Assembly (NCBI RefSeq): GCF_964204645.1
Contig: NC_134031.1
Location: forward strand, 15,373,307 to 15,437,306
Direction of reading: 5' to 3'
Length of the DNA: 64,000 nt
Source of the DNA: Tubulanus polymorphus
Taxonomy: Eukaryota > Nemertea > Palaeonemertea > Tubulaniformes > Tubulanidae
Part shown: positions 11,435 through 21,779 of the stretch, one piece after another
How the letters are laid out: each line of letters opens with the position of its first letter
How positions within the stretch are numbered: position 1 is the first letter of the stretch
Position numbers and translations under genes: made by a program
Notes under the pieces: generated by a model
The model's database searches: none
Told to the model about the DNA's origin: nothing
The model's input: only the letters and a program-made list of their open reading frames with translations

Positions 11435-14400
11435 ATGACGCTAAATCCACTGGCAAATCCTAAAGGAGTGAAGCTGGTTTGTGAATTGTGTCAGAAACCT
11501 GCTTTTATTCAGTGCACCGATTGTAGAGTCACGTATTATTGGTAGGTTTTAACGAAACCAATATCTTTCTTCTCTATAGACTCTGTCAGTGACACTCCAG
11601 TGACTGTGTCACTACGTGTCTGTGACTGTGTATTACGCCTACGGTACCACCAGAAAACGAAATTGGGAGCGACTCCAGTTAAGTTGTCCTGGTTTTAACC
11701 TAACTTAACCAACACTATACCTCCTCAACTGGATGAACGGACGACCCAGGCAACAACTGCCGATTAGTTCCGGCGTATGATCGGCCTGCGCTCGGACTAA
11801 AAACCCAGCGCTCTCCTCCCAGTTCCAAGTGCCTCATCAGGACAAACTTGCAACTGCTGTTACAGATACAGATGATACTCTATTCCTTAATCACATAAGC
11901 GCCACACAGGTGACAGCTTTAACTACCTACAGTAAGATCCAAAATTGTAATATCAATTAAAAATCCTCCTTTTTCTCAATTCAGTGGCGTGGAGCATCAG
12001 AGAGCCGACTGGTTGGGAATTCATGAGAAGATATGTCAGTTACTCATACCGTTAAGAACTGCGACACCTTTCATCGCCTCAGAGGAAGATCGACAAAAAC
12101 GTCGATTTCAAATCCTTGAAAAACAGGTTCGTTTTTAAACTGTTCTTAGACTTAAAATTATTCACATGTGAAAATTAAAACCAGGGTCCAGTGCAGGCTT
12201 AATTCCATTAAAGTGGTCCTTAAAACTATGAAACTGGGGTCAGTTGTGCAGTCATGGCTTAGGTTTAAGACCAGTCTAAAGCCATTCTGGTTCTATGGAC
12301 AATCAAACAACTTCATTCTAAAACAAATATTTAAATTTAAATCATGACTATATGCAACTGGGCCCGTTGTAATTTGTTAGATTGGTTATGTAGATGGACT
12401 TAAAACTGGTCTTAAGCTAAATCTAAGCTTCTACTGACCCAGATTCTTTTTTGAATTCTCCATTCTTTATTCTTCAGAGGCAGATGATCGACCTGACGCG
12501 AACTACCGGTCAGAAATTATTATTCGAAAGCAAACATGAAGAGGCAGTTCCTGCGGCTATGCAGTCGTTACGATTTGCTATCGATGTTCACGGTATCGCT
12601 AGCATCGAATTAGTTCCTTCATATCTCATACTTGGAGAGGCAAGCATAGGTATGTTTTTAAACACTATTTTCTTAAACACTACTATTTTCACACTATTGC
12701 TAGTTTAAATTAGTGTAAAATATAGTATATGATACCTATTCGCCATGTATGTATGCAGTATAAATGATGTATGATTACAAGCAAAGGAAAAAATACTTAG
12801 TTACATACATGCCAATGGAGGCTGTGTCCCATAGGCATCCAAGCACCCAGGTATGTTTTTAAAAGCAGTGTTCACACTATTGCTAGTTTAAGTTAGTGTG
12901 AAATTTAATATATATGTGTAGTATCTATTTGCCATGTTTATATGCATTGTAAATAATATATATGTATGATTACAAACAAGGAAAAACATATATATAGTAA
13001 CACACATACATGACTGGATGCTTGGAAAGCCAATAGAGGCTGTGTTCCATAGGCATCCAAGTGCAGCACCTAAGTATGCTTTTATAAGCTGCGTTCACGC
13101 TATTGCTAGTAAGTTAGTCGTAACGTTTAGAATGTTCCTGGATCGCTCTTTTTAGTCAGTCTAAATTTGTTCTAAAAGGGATTTTTTGCTAGCGTTCTAC
13201 CATAACCAGTCGGTTGTGGGACAGGTGACTGCAAGCTTCGTCCTACCCTTCCACGGTGACAGGTGGTAATTATAATCTCAATTGCTGAATTCAATTCAGG
13301 TTAGGGATCATTCATTTATTACGTACGCATAAAATTTGAATTTTTCAACCCCCCTCCCCCTCTGTTCGTGTAATCGGCCATTTTTTAATATACATTAAGC
13401 ATTACAGTACGCAATTGCACTGACCCCTCCCCCTCCCCTAATGCGTACATAATAGATGATTGACCCCTTGGAGATGGGCATCTACCATGTTGCAGGACAT
13501 AGAGTCTTCGTCCTGCAACAAAGAGGATGTATTTAAGTTGGGTCCTCTTCTGGTATGCAGAGACTGTGCCCAAGGACTCTCACTTGCTCGATCAAATCAA
13601 TGTCCTGTGCAGTTAGCTCAGTTGGTTGAGTGGAGGACTGGGAACCAAGAGGTCCCTAATTCGAAGCTACGTACTATGCACTGCTGAGTTAGTCAGGTTA
13701 TGAGCCATAACAAGAAGGCCCTGGCCGTTTCTTAAGACCCATTAGGGTTACACTGTTACTTGCAGTTGGGACATAAAATCCTTCTAAACTAAGGTCTAAA
13801 CTCAATGGGCTAGTTTTGATCAACTGTTGGAATAGTGCAGGTGCATTGGAAGCAATTTTTGAATGCCACAGCCAATTGCCAATTTTTGACAGTTTCTAAT
13901 ATTGTCGCGGCGAATTTACTTCAATTTCGTCAAAAACGTAGTAGAGAAAGAAAAAAATTTCATTCAGTAAATTATTGCCGCCACTGCAGTTGCTACGGTT
14001 CCAACACCAGTAGTGTAAACCCTCAAATTAAAAACGTTCTGTGTGAACGCACCTATAATTGCTAGTTGAGCTGAACGAATTAAAGCAAGGTTTAAACGAA
14101 CGTCAAATATTGTTTGCTTCTCCCAGGGTTAGATCGTTTGAATCAAGCGGAACAATACTTGGCACAAGCTCAGTGGACCGTTTTGAAAACGCCCGAATGT
14201 TCAAACGCCATCAGATCGAAGTTGTACCGTAACCTCGGTTTATTGTACGCCGCAAAAGGCGACTTCTCCGAGGCTCTGAGATCTTTAGCCGATGATGTGA
14301 GTACAAACTGCTGTTTATAGAATAGTGTTAGAATTAACGGAAATCAGAAGATTGGATATGAAAGTTATTCGACCTTCCATTCAACTTTTTAGGTGAATTA

Positions 14401-15737
14401 GCAAAAATTCATAAAGCGGATGAAAAATACATAAAGAGATACATATTTTTGCAATTAGCTTCTGAGCTGGAACCAGGATCCAGTTCCAGGTTCAAATTCA
14501 TTTTAGAGTGAAAACATTGAAAGTAAACTACAGTGGAACCTCGTTACAGCGAACTTCATGAGACCAGAAAAAATGTTCGTTATATACGATAGTTCGTTAT
14601 ATCCAGTATAAAATTTATCAAATAATGTCTTACTTGGGACAAAATTCTATATTTGTTATGTCCGAAGAATCATTGTATCCGAGTTCGTTGTAACGAGGTT
14701 CCACTGTAATTCTAATTTTAGAGTCAATCGTGGAACTATGTCCAGTTGTTTTTTGACTGATACTAACTTCATCTGCAAGCGGCAATTGATAAACTTTTCA
14801 ACTGCTGCTGAAGTTTATAGTGTTATTTTCATTCAGATTTGGTATGCCTCGAATGAATTCGGAAGCGATGACATTCGAACGTCGGGCGGCTATTTTCACA
14901 TGGCTAACGTTTTCTTGCGGAAAGAAGATATGGAAACGGCAGATTCATTGTACAAAAGGGTGAGTTGTTTTACTTAATGACTAGAGCCGACTATTTCGAC
15001 GTTGATGGTTGATTCATTGAATTTATGAAAACTTCTTTCTCGTTCAGGTGTTAGATATATGGTATGATCATTTGCTTAAGATAGTGAAGATGAGGACGAA
15101 AACACCAATCGCTCCGAAGGGAGTCGGTTTGGTGGTCGCCGAAATAAATCAAGAACCGGATATTGGTTTAGGTTAGTTTTAGGTCGTTCGTTCTGGGGTC
15201 AGTTCCTCAAAGTTGCTTTAAGATAACCAATGGATAAATATAATAGTAACAACAAACGTTTAATTGTTACTATGTCAATTATCCACTGGTAAACTCTAAA
15301 TATTTTAACTCTTTTATTTTAATTTTTCAGATGAAGCGCAAGAAGCCGAAGCAAAAAAAGTTTTGAACTTGATTCAGGAAGTTTATGGACAGAATAACGA
15401 GGTGACCAAAGCGACTCTGATTAAAGTTACTCATGCTCTGGCAATGCTGTATTTCGTTCTGCGGGATGGAATCAAAGTAGGTTTTCTCCGAGCAAACTTG
15501 AAACAATCACGCGTAGCCTTCTTAATTAACTGATGAGCGTTTGAACGCTGACGCGTAAATGGAACAAAAATCTAATCGGAACAAAAATAGTGGTTTAAGC
15601 CGGTACATTTTCTTTTCCAGGCTGTAGAATTCAAAAATGTGGCGATTCGCACTTGTCAGGATTTTCCCGAAGACGACCCCGTAGCAAAAGACATTTCATC
15701 GTTTGATCGTTTCCTAACGAACGCTTCTGGTATTTAG
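11435..15737 (+). CDS. ZMYND12: Zinc finger MYND-type containing 12 (8 exons, complete)
   Basis: ZMYND12 is a MYND-finger plus TPR protein; in mammals it is linked to sperm flagella and dynein-arm assembly. Coding exons: 11435-11541, 11985-12126, 12478-12649, 14127-14296, 14837-14959, 15048-15171, 15331-15476, 15621-15737, all with GT/AG borders and matching phases, giving 366 residues (human 365 as I recall it). The N-terminal MYND finger reads CELCQKPAFIQCTDC..TYYCGVEHQ...HEKIC. Helical repeats follow: HEEAVPAAMQSLRF, IELVPSYLILGEAS, LNQAEQYLAQAQWTVLK, RNLGLLYAAKGDFSEAL, DDIRTSGGYFHMANVF, LDEAQEAEA-type near the end. These segments match the human protein closely in order. Intron 3 carries a tandem duplication and two MITE-like inserts; intron 4 a pogo-like MITE. 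Confidence 0.95.
12183..12442. mobile_element. Palindromic MITE remnant in ZMYND12 intron 2
   Basis: GGGTCCAGTGCAGGCTTAA at the left and AGCTTCTACTGACCC at the right, with internal partial inversions around AAACTGG(G)GTCAGTTGTGCAG and GCAACTGGGCCC. It looks like one or two decayed members of the GGGCCCAGTT palindrome family. Confidence 0.45.
12647..13130. repeat. Tandem duplication beginning at the ZMYND12 exon 3 splice donor
   Basis: Two full units and a third partial one, each roughly 200-230 bp, start AGGTATGTTTTTAAA (12648 and about 12850) and AAGTATGCTTTTATAA (about 13073). Units share TTCACACTATTGCTAGTTTA, TGCCATGT.TATATGCA and CCATAGGCATCCAAG. The first GTATGT is the real donor of exon 3. 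Confidence 0.75.
13303..13468. mobile_element. MITE with AGGGRTCATTCAT termini
   Basis: Ends AGGGATCATTCATTTATTAC and GATGATTGACCCCT are inverted copies, with ACGTACGCAT/ATGCGTAC continuing the arm. The interior has C-rich stretches on both sides. About 166 bp, in intron 3 of ZMYND12. Confidence 0.65.
13606..13686 (+). repeat. Decayed tRNA-like sequence (tRNA-derived SINE head)
   Basis: TTAGCTCAGTTGGTTGAG fits an A box and D arm, and AATTCGAAGC resembles a B box/T arm about 35 bp later; GTGCAGT and ACTATGCAC can pair as a poor acceptor stem. The anticodon stem is mispaired and no clean anticodon loop forms, so this is more likely a SINE relic or tRNA pseudogene than a functional tRNA. Confidence 0.45.
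14531..14706. mobile_element. Pogo/Tigger-like MITE flanked by TA, in ZMYND12 intron 4
   Basis: Ends CAGTGGAACCTCGTTACAGC and GTTGTAACGAGGTTCCACTG are inverted repeats, directly flanked by TA on both sides, the target duplication of the Tc1/mariner/pogo superfamily. A related copy is nested at 32261-32431. Confidence 0.8.
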
Positions 15738-15988
15738 ATAGTAGACTTGAAAAACCTGATTACCATCGATCCGTCCAAGATTCAAAAGATATCTTACAGA
15801 GCAGCAGTGTGGCGTTCTTATAGTCGTTTAAACGTACTGTAATAGACTGTGATAATACTTGCGTGATTATAATCAAACGTTTCGGAAAAATTAATGTACA
15901 TATATTCATTCGCAAAAAAATGATGATGTATTTTAGTAAAATTTTTGTTGGAATTTCTGAATTACAGAACGTTATATTATTGTTGAAA

Positions 15989-15994
15989 AATAAA
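15989..15994 (+). terminator. Poly(A) signal of ZMYND12
   Basis: AATAAA about 250 nt after the ZMYND12 stop codon; the first good candidate downstream. Confidence 0.7.
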
Positions 15995-16934
15995 CGGCAT
16001 ATTAATTTGAATAATTCGCGTTCTTTTTTGTCGATACAAAGTGCACGTACTTTTCTGCATTTAGGGGACGTTAATTATGTAGTTAATGTAGCTAGGACTG
16101 CGGCATACCGACAATGAACAGAACTTCGATTGAACTTCGATCATTAGTAATTCAAAAACAACAGCTGTTGCTGGTGATATGTATATGTATTTATATAGAA
16201 AGAAAATGAAAATACTTGCTTCTTATGGTTTACGATACACTTATACTGGAAATCATCAGACTCCTCGGAGAAACCTGTTTCCCTACCGGTATGCACAGTG
16301 ATTTGCAAGTTTTTTGTATTGTATTTTTGAAAGCTACGTCTTGAAGTACTTGGTAAGATAGACACTAGAGCTGTAGCTGATATCTCGGGAGAGCCGAGCT
16401 GGGCAGAAAAGCTGCAGTATCAGTATGACCATCGGTTTACTATGTCACTGGAAATATGAATGAAGTTCATGTGATTTATTTTGACAATAAGAAAATACCC
16501 GATCAGGACTTCAGTGGTACTAGCGAAATAAAGGATTTTTGGTAGAATGTTCACGGTCTTGTAACTGCTATCTAAGGTGTTGTTGCGAATAAAGCATTCT
16601 ACAACAACCATGTCACCAAGCGTAACCGGCTGATCACTAGCCATAGCCTTTGGCCACCACGATCACAATCATCACTGGATCTTTTACACTACGGACCTCC
16701 AAGCATATTGAGTTCCCAGGTTTGAAATCGGGAAAGTTCGGTTGTCGGGCATTTCTTTTTTCAATTAGGTGAAATAGCGTTGGAATTTAATCAATGGACC
16801 CTTCCTGGTGCAAACTCACGCATTAACTTGCTTTTACAGATGGGACCTCATGAATAGTATTTAGAGCTTAATACGATACCTAACTGTATATTGCATATAC
16901 ATATATTAACTAATCCTTTACTGCACATGTTACC

Positions 16935-17104
<170 letters not shown>

Positions 17105-17272
17105 CTTATAATGCGGGTAAAAAATCTGCCGATCTTCTGATATGTATATTGCCTGTATCTGTGATGTGAAACCTCGGTTTGTTTAGTAAAATAACATTCT
17201 TGGTGTTTAAACACAGAGAACGGCGAAGCTGCACTCTCACAAGAACTGGATCGACTGACACGAGAAAAGGTC

Positions 17273-20200
17273 ATGTCTGCTTCGCTCGAAAACATCCGAC
17301 TATCGAGTAGTTTAGAAGATCTTAAAAGTTTGCAATTTTATCAAGCGCTGTTGGCCGAATTTTTCGGCACGATGCTATTTCTGGTAGTTGGAGTGACCTC
17401 GACGTTAACCTGGCCCGGAGCGCCAGCTCCCGTAACGCCGGGCATAGCAGCGGCTTTCGGACTCGGACTGGGCACTGTTGTTTGGATTACGGCCGGAAAA
17501 AGCGGAGGCCACATCAACCCGGCCGTTACTCTGGGGATGTTAGTTGCGAGGAAAATCAGCGCAATTAGGTAACACTTGTGAATTTAATAGTTGAATTTAA
17601 TTAATGATGTCCAATATTTTCCGAATAAAAAAGATATGATCAGAATTTTGATTGCGTAGGCACCAAGCTTTTAGCCATGTAAAACCTGATAAGTATAGTA
17701 AGATAAAAACCCACTATCTACAAATTAAAAGAATTTAAAAACAAGAAATATATTTATTCGAACAATCTAAAATATATAAAATACACGACGTTTCGATCTC
17801 ACTCTAGAGATCATCGTCAGATGTAGGGTGAGATCGAAACGTCGTGTATTTTTTTATATTTCAGATTGTTCGAATAAATAAATTTCTTGTTTTTGAATTC
17901 TTTTAATTTGTAGATAGTGGGTTTTTTTTTAAATCTTATTATCCGTTCACCACGTTTGAGTGTGGTTGGTTATCGTTCTCTGATAAGTGTAGATTTGTGA
18001 GAAATCGAACCGTACCTGACACCATGACTTTTTTCTATTCTTTATCGGGAAAACCCTGTGCGCATAATTATGATCGTAATGCGATACATTGTATAATATG
18101 CTCAACTTCCTCAGCTTCGTTTTCATATGATGGTATCGACATTTGCAAATCGCTAGTACCATCTCGGTTGCACGGCACAATTAGTCCTCGAGCAGCAATC
18201 ATAAAATGTAGAGCAAAATTAACTTATATATTGGAAATGACGAATGTTTTTTTTTCTATTCAAGGTTTTTCTTGTACTTGGTTGCTCAGTGTTGTGGTGC
18301 TATTGTGGGAGCTCTTTTGGTCAAGGGTGTAACCCCTACAAGTGTTGGTGGAAGCTTCGGCGCCACAGTCGTATCAAAGGTCTCTAAACTACGAAGTCTT
18401 TTTGTATTTCTTTCTTTATTATGATATTTTGGATCAAAATTCATTAAAGATACCGAAATATTATACTCAAGGGCCCTACATGTATTTTCGTTACATCTTC
18501 AGGGCCGGCAAGGGGGCAGTTCCTCCCATTAATTTTGGAAAAGTGCGCTTTTTTGCGAATATCCTATATATGTTATATCCTATAGAACTGCCCTTTTACG
18601 GGTTTCTCTGCCCCCCCCCTAAAATTCAAATGTTAGGTACGGCCCTGATCTTTCGTAAATTTTTTTTTAAGGATCTTCAATCGTGGCAAGGATTGATTGT
18701 TGAACTGGTGTTAACCGTGGTGCTTGTAACGACGGTATTCGCGTCGACTGATAACGCCAGGAAGGATCTGAGCGGTTCGGGACCGTTGGCGATCGGCATT
18801 TCATTATTCGTTTGCGTAATCGGCGGGGTACGTGCACAATGTAGTGTCGTTGAAACAGATTTCAAGTTGATATCAATTTTTCATCTCCTCTCGTATCGTA
18901 TCCGTTCTATAAAATATGCATCGTGTACAATAACTCGATATATTGAAGATACAAACAGCCCGTTTACCAGCACAATCGCATGGTATTGTTTGTAATCTGC
19001 TAAGAGTTCCTACTCGTTAGAATTGATAAATTAACTGTAAAATATAAAGATTATTAAATAGATAATGAACTTTGTGCTGTTCACTCACAGCACGAAAAAT
19101 CTCCGTTTCAGCCAGTACTTCCTTTTCATACGTACGTTACTCCCAGTGGTTTTTCTATGTTGGTTATCAGGTTATCCGGATTTGCGATATGAAATCTCAG
19201 GGGTGGGATTTAGGGAGTGGTCTCAGGGGTACCGTACGGACCCCTGCCTTCCCATTGAAATTGCCCTTTTCGTCATGACAACAATTGTTAAAGCCTGCAA
19301 ATTCGAAACTCATCGTTTCGCGGGAAAATTGCCCATTTTCGGATATATTTCTTAGACATGGCTACTTTAACTGAAAAACGCCTTTTCTTTTCTTCTGGGC
19401 CCCAGCTTCCCAAAGTTCCTAGATCCGCCCCCGCATCTTAACGATATCTTTTACCATCATTTACGAGTCTCAAGTTACAGACCAACTCATGTAACAAGTT
19501 GGCCCCTTTAGCCTGTTGATCCATCATATTGTTTATTGGATTTCATAGTTTCCCTGTATATTCTAGTACTTAGGCTAAGAATCAATATATATATACCTTA
19601 TTTCTCGTTTCTGCTGAGCTTAGAGTTGACTCGGCCAGCCGCCTAATACCCTGGGGCCGGTTTTATAGATAGGTATTAACTTCAAACCGGGGGCTAACTC
19701 AATTAATTTTCTCTCATCACTCTTTAAAATCTTGATCAAGCTAACTGAAACCGACCCGGTAGCTAAAGCAATGAACTTTTAGTAATATTTTTTTCCACAC
19801 CAACTCAATGCGTAAACTCCAAAGCAAGCATCACGTACATCAATTTACCGCATTTTTCGACCATCGATTTTACCTTTGCTTTTCCGTTTCTAGCCGTGAA
19901 ACATCTCCTCACATACTTTTTCCACGTGAATCCATATTTCATGGATCATAAAAAGCTGCGTTGAAATATCCAATAATTGTTTACCGGGAATACTCGAAAA
20001 ACCACTAGTAACTAGCGTTTTGACGGGTAATTTGTGTTATGTCGTCAATTCAGGTAAACTAAACATCGATTTTTTTTCTCAAACTTGCGTGTCTAGGCGT
20101 CATACACAGGGCCAAGTCTGAATCCGGCTAGGACTCTTGGGTCGGCTGTTGCGGGAAACGTTTGGAAAACACATTGGGTAAGGATCAAATTCCTCGGCGG

Positions 20201-20716
20201 CAAAACATATATACATACATTCTATACCTTTGCATCCCTTGTTCAGTTATATAGTGCTAGATTCTCGGAAAATCCTGCTTCTTTGAAATATCATAATGGG
20301 TTTCACATAATTAGCTTAATAAAAAATTCGAATTTCCGGCTTAATGTAATTAACTATATTCATCAACCTGGTCGATGAAGCTACTATACGCGGCAGCGAA
20401 AGCTCGTGCGCCAAATAAAATAACCTACAATACTCCACCTACAATACTCATCTACGAATCTTCTACATAATGGGTTGAAATTAAGAATTGATTTGAAAGG
20501 ATTTTAATCAAGAAAGGTTATTTCATATTCCAGGTGTATTGGATCGGACCGATGTTGGCGGGTGCGGCGTCCGCGTTGTTCTGGGAATTTACAATCGCCG
20601 CCAATGCGTGTCCGTTGCGGATAAAATCATGGATCGTCGACGTGGACTACGATCCGGACCGACCAGCCGATCAATACGGCGAATATATCGTACCAGCACT
20701 ATCTGATCAGAACTAG
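17273..20716 (+). CDS. Aquaporin, major intrinsic protein family (5 exons)
   Basis: A channel for water or small solutes in the plasma membrane. Coding exons: 17273-17568, 18265-18379, 18672-18827, 20097-20177, 20534-20716; phases agree and give 276 residues, a usual aquaporin length. The two pore motifs are intact: HINPAVTLG (NPA at 82-84) and SLNPARTLG (NPA at 198-200, with Arg201). AEFFGTMLF in helix 1 and AQCCGAIVGA in helix 3 are family signatures. Aligned to AQP1, the selectivity filter reads Phe62, Val186, Pro195, Arg201, so the His and Cys of orthodox water channels are replaced. The frame stays open for 22 codons before ATG 17273 down to a possible acceptor at 17216, so an upstream exon could add residues; no in-frame ATG exists before the nearest upstream stop. 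Intron 2 is half filled by a MITE. Convergent with the cyclase gene. Confidence 0.92.
17698..17940. mobile_element. Foldback MITE, AACCCACTA...GATCATCG family, copy 1
   Basis: Two arms of about 110 bp (17705-17812 and 17825-17937) are inverted copies, with AAACCCACTATCTACAAATT outermost and GACGTTTCGATCTCAC near a short loop holding GATCATCGTCAG. It lies in aquaporin intron 1. A diverged copy is at 38337-38512. Confidence 0.75.
18500..18646. mobile_element. Small MITE filling half of aquaporin intron 2
   Basis: 147 bp with CAGGGCCG at the left and CGGCCCTG at the right; ATCTT occurs on both sides as a possible short target duplication. Runs of G and C lie inside each end. The host intron is only 292 bp. 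Confidence 0.55.
19198..19436. mobile_element. Degenerate insertion with GGATC-type ends in aquaporin intron 3
   Basis: Begins near CAGGGGTGGGATTTAGG and ends near CCTAGATCCGCCCCCG, resembling the CAGGGGCGGATCYAG family but diverged. Read-through open frames here have no resemblance to known proteins. Confidence 0.4.
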
Positions 20717-20911
20717 TCGCGCGAATTGTCCTCGTTTCTTATATCTAATGGACAATTTGCGTGATGAACTTGACGCTTGCCTCGAAACTTAGAAGATATT
20801 CACTCTTAAGTAGTCTCGAGGATCTTTACTGGTCGTATTTATCTAAATTATGTATCAACGGATGTAAAAAACCTGGCGCACCTAGCAATCGATAATAATG
20901 AATTTGTTAGA

Positions 20912-20917
20912 AATAAA
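20912..20917 (+). terminator. Poly(A) signal of the aquaporin
   Basis: AATAAA about 195 nt downstream of the aquaporin stop codon. Confidence 0.7.
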
Positions 20918-21541
20918 TGTTATGTATTCATCATCTATCAAATAGGTTCAATGTGTCGAAATATTGAATCGTTAACAGTTGCGTCGTCATATTACTTTGA
21001 GGTTATGCAGCTTTTTCGATCACGATACCGTGATGAGAGGTTTACGTCATGACACATCCCCAAAATCTTTAAATAGGCCGATTTTGTTACGTCTCTGAAA
21101 CTGACGGTTAAGCAAACTACACCGTTACGTATAGACGACCAACATTCTCAACGGCCTTGTTTGCAAGCAAGCTCGTTTCTAGCAATCTATTTAGCAAGAC
21201 GGACGCCATTTTAAATGGCTCTATTGATGCATCTCTCACGAACTGAGTCCTCTATGAATAGGAGCGGCGGTGATGAATGCGTATAGTTAGATCAGTAAAC
21301 CTCACCACGTGGCTGCAAAGCGCCAGAAACTGTTTCCTCTACCGAATCACTCACTCCGACATGTTGACATTTATCGGTCTATTACGTAGGTTTGCGCTTC
21401 TAGATATAATACTGTTTATTGTGCGCCAAGGTCGTCTATCTTAATAGCAGACACTGGAGATCCATTCGCTTTTAAGATCTTCAACGAGCTTGAGCAAGCG
21501 ATCTTAATTTAACTGGAATGATAATTCATAAACTGTGTCAT

Positions 21542-21547
21542 TTTATT
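21542..21547 (-). terminator. Candidate poly(A) signal of the receptor cyclase gene
   Basis: TTTATT on plus equals AATAAA on minus, about 235 nt beyond the stop codon at 21780. Another TTTATT at about 21569 is an alternative. Confidence 0.5.
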
Positions 21548-21779
21548 TTCTAAAATGGAAGGCGTCGCTTTATTCAAATCGTACGAGTGTGCGAATAGTC
21601 AGGCGTGGAATTAAAAAAAAATGAAGGGAATAACATTGAGATAAAACTGATATAATGACAAACATTCGTTCTCGATTATTCTGCTGAATTTTCTCACAAC
21701 CGGACGCTTCGTGGATGGTGGTTATTTCGTAGAGGTCTCTTATCGCTTAACCATGGCGAACAAATCTTCCGAGCTGAAA

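Larger units (their letters stand above)
20717..21779. other. Convergent 3' intergenic region
   Basis: Lies between the aquaporin stop (+) and the receptor-cyclase stop (-). It contains both 3' UTRs and AATAAA signals in each direction (20912-20917 plus, 21542-21547 minus). No other gene is seen. Confidence 0.6.

Noticed and set aside
13606-13686. Functional tRNA gene
   Set aside because: A and B boxes are visible but the anticodon stem is mispaired and the loop is not seven bases.
16420-16644. 74-codon minus-strand frame
   Set aside because: No recognisable motif and no exon borders; could be a relic of a mobile element.
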